DNA of 64,000 nucleotides, from positions 1 to 64,000 of the forward strand of contig NZ_JARXXP010000018.1 of the NCBI RefSeq assembly GCF_029893965.1. The letters are read 5' to 3'. This document shows positions 62,649 to 64,000 of the stretch, in pieces. Position 1 is the first letter of the stretch; each line of letters begins with the position of its first letter. Below the pieces are notes generated by a model. That model was not told the origin of the DNA. It did not search any database and worked only from the letters and a program-made list of their open reading frames with translations. Origin of the DNA: Paenibacillus sp. PastM-3 (lineage in GTDB: Bacteria; Bacillota; Bacilli; Paenibacillales; Paenibacillaceae). The position numbers and the translations under genes were made by a program.

Positions 62649-62996
62649 ATGAGGAAAGCTAATCGAAAGACATCCTGGATTTCCAGAGTGGTAGCAGGGG
62701 GGCTGATTCTGCAGCTTGCGGCTCCAGGTATTCAAGGAACAGCCGCGGATGCGGTCTATGAAATTGTAAACCCGGGCTTTGAAACCGGAGGCTTGACGGG
62801 ATGGACTGTAACCAAAGGAAACGCCTTTGGTCCGGATAGTGTATCCGGAGAATCCACCTGGTGGGCGGAACAAATCCCGTATAACCAGGAGGGTACTTAT
62901 CGTTAAACGGCTGGAAATACAATGAAGCAGCAACAGGTGCGCTTCGTTCCAGCACCTTCGAGCTGGGGGAACAGGCTGGATTACCTTTAGGCTGGT
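62649..62996 (+). pseudogene. N-terminus of a secreted GH32 levanase, broken
   Basis: Signal peptide (SRVVAGGLILQLAAPGIQGT) followed by NPGFETGGLTGWTVTKGNAF and WWAEQIPYNQEGTY, the N-terminal module of secreted fructan hydrolases. A shift near 62905 leads to LNGWKYNEAATGALRSSTFE and a further shift to GTGWITFRLV. The catalytic domain is absent. GAAGGAGG lies before the ATG. Confidence 0.72.
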
Positions 62997-63818
62997 TATT
63001 CGGAATATCCCAAGCTAAAAACGGAAGAAGGCCGTTTAACCCGGATCATGCCCCCGGCATTTTTCAAAGAAAGCATTGACCGTGTGCGGCAAAAAATGAA
63101 GGCGGCCTCGTACAGTGACGTTGAGCTTCATATTACCGAGTGGAATTTTTCGCTGTACGACCGGAATCTGCTGCACGATACGATGTTTATGGCCCCTTTT
63201 GTCATCTACCAGACGATGAACACGCTCGGGGACGTGGAGGCAATGGCCTACTGGTCCTTTACCGATGTTTTTGAAGAAAGTGTCGTTCCCGCTTCCCCGT
63301 TCTATGGAGGCTTTGGCCTGATCAACCGCGACGGGCTGAAGAAACCCGGATATTACGCGTTTGAGCTGATGCAGAAGCTGGGTGACGAGCTGCTGATGCA
63401 GGGGGATGGTTATGCTTGTACCAGGAAAAGTGACAGAAGCCTGCAGTTTCTGTTCTATCACTATGTCCATGTGGATCAGCTGTTTGCGAGCGGAGACTGG
63501 TAAGAGCTGTCCGGTTCCACCCGTTATGATGTATTTGAGGAAAAAGGCAGCAAAGCCTTTGAAATCACGCTAAACCAGCTGACTGGACCCTATAAATGCA
63601 CCAGCTATCAGCTGGACCGGGAGCATAGGTCGGTATTCGATGAGTGGATGACTATGGGCGCGCCTGATTTTTTAACGCAGGAGGAAATTCAGTATTTAAA
63701 CAGCAGAAGCGGTCCGGTCATCCGGACAGAGCTTGTTGAGCAGGAAAGCTGGCGCAAAGAGATTGTACTCCCGCCCCATGGGGTGCTGCTGCTCCAGCTC
63801 GAAAGGCAGTATTATTGA
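62990..63818 (+). pseudogene. C-terminal part of a GH39 beta-xylosidase, broken
   Basis: The frame has no start of its own and reads ESIDRVRQKMKAASYSDVEL, then HITEWNFS with the GH39 nucleophile Glu, YWSFTDVFEE and GGFGLINRDGLKKPGYYAFE. A TAA at 63501 interrupts it; past the stop the same frame continues (RYDVFEEKGSKAFEITLNQL ... PPHGVLLLQL) to 63818. The acid/base half of the barrel is missing. It is joined to the levanase start by a deletion. Confidence 0.75.
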
Positions 63819-63832
63819 AAATACACCGCGCA

Positions 63833-63864
63833 AACATCCCTTTTCTGATGAAGGGGTGTTTTTT
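63833..63864 (+). terminator. Terminator behind the GH39 remnant
   Basis: AACATCCCTT and AAGGGGTGTT arms, loop of eight, followed by TTTT. Confidence 0.8.
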
Positions 63865-64000
63865 GTTGTTTATTTTGGATCGAAGCAGACAAGCTAGTAT
63901 AAGAGGCAAGGAAGTAGGCAAAATACGAACCCGGATGCGGTAAGTTACAACAAGAAAACGGTATCATAAAACACTATACTAGGGTTGTATCAGCATCAGC

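Noticed and set aside
1..64000. CRISPR arrays, phage structural genes or known defence systems
   Set aside because: I looked for regularly spaced repeats and for helicase/nuclease operons. None were found; the only multi-copy short repeats are operators, the att pair and the 18051 pair.

Overview
The window looks like Paenibacillus (Firmicutes, Bacillales) chromosome. The backbone has mid-range GC, strong AGGAGG-type ribosome binding sites with frequent GTG/TTG starts, several YjcZ-like sporulation micro-proteins, a NucB-type sporulation nuclease, YesM/YesN two-component pairs, LplB/YtcP-type sugar ABC transporters and many LacI regulators. This assignment is inference from gene style; no rRNA or marker gene is present to fix the species.

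Layout. 1-18.3 kb is ordinary backbone: a zinc-ribbon protein, GNAT, an LRR protein, an ECF sigma/anti-sigma pair, and a methyltransferase. Next comes an OmpR-type two-component system joined to pssA and a DedA gene (probably the PetA phosphatidylethanolamine transporter). Then follow YitT, ComB, an ImmA-like protease, YjfB, NucB, cytidine deaminase, a GH26-PA14 mannanase, a LexA-controlled YolD gene, a CwlK-like peptidase and a WGxxGxxG protein.

18.39-52.57 kb is, in my reading, a genomic island of about 34 kb. It starts inside an intact tRNA-Leu(UAA) gene. The last 57 bp of that gene region (18393-18449) are repeated exactly at 52514-52570 with no 5' half, which is the attL/attR pattern. 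A broken tyrosine recombinase lies just inside the left end. The left half (19.5-33.6 kb) is AT-rich and encodes a surface polysaccharide cluster: UDP-sugar dehydrogenases, UDP-glucuronate epimerase and several glycosyltransferases. It is heavily decayed, with an IS3-family insertion and remnants of NeuB, NeuD, a DegT aminotransferase and a Gfo/Idh oxidoreductase. A scar of unrelated fragments (sugar nucleotidyltransferase, ATP-dependent DNA ligase) separates it from a GC-richer right half. That half holds a sucrose-type operon (ABC importer, two LacI paralogs, two esterases, PfkB kinase, sucrose phosphorylase) and a second importer with its own YesM/YesN pair and a Nif3-like protein.

52.6-64 kb, outside the island, holds a third YjcZ gene and a fructan-type operon. 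A LacI regulator has paired GAAACGTTTC operators in front of itself and in front of the transporter. It is followed by an ABC importer, a fructokinase-GH32 fusion protein, and a LamG-GH32 protein in which the usual nucleophile Asp is Glu. The window closes with a chimeric remnant made of a levanase N-terminus and a GH39 C-terminus.

The working picture is a soil or plant-associated sporeformer that imports sucrose or fructan oligosaccharides and cleaves them in the cytoplasm, by phosphorolysis in the island operon and by hydrolysis in the backbone operon. It also carries a degenerating capsule or exopolysaccharide island in tRNA-Leu. I saw no CRISPR array, phage structural genes or recognisable defence system.
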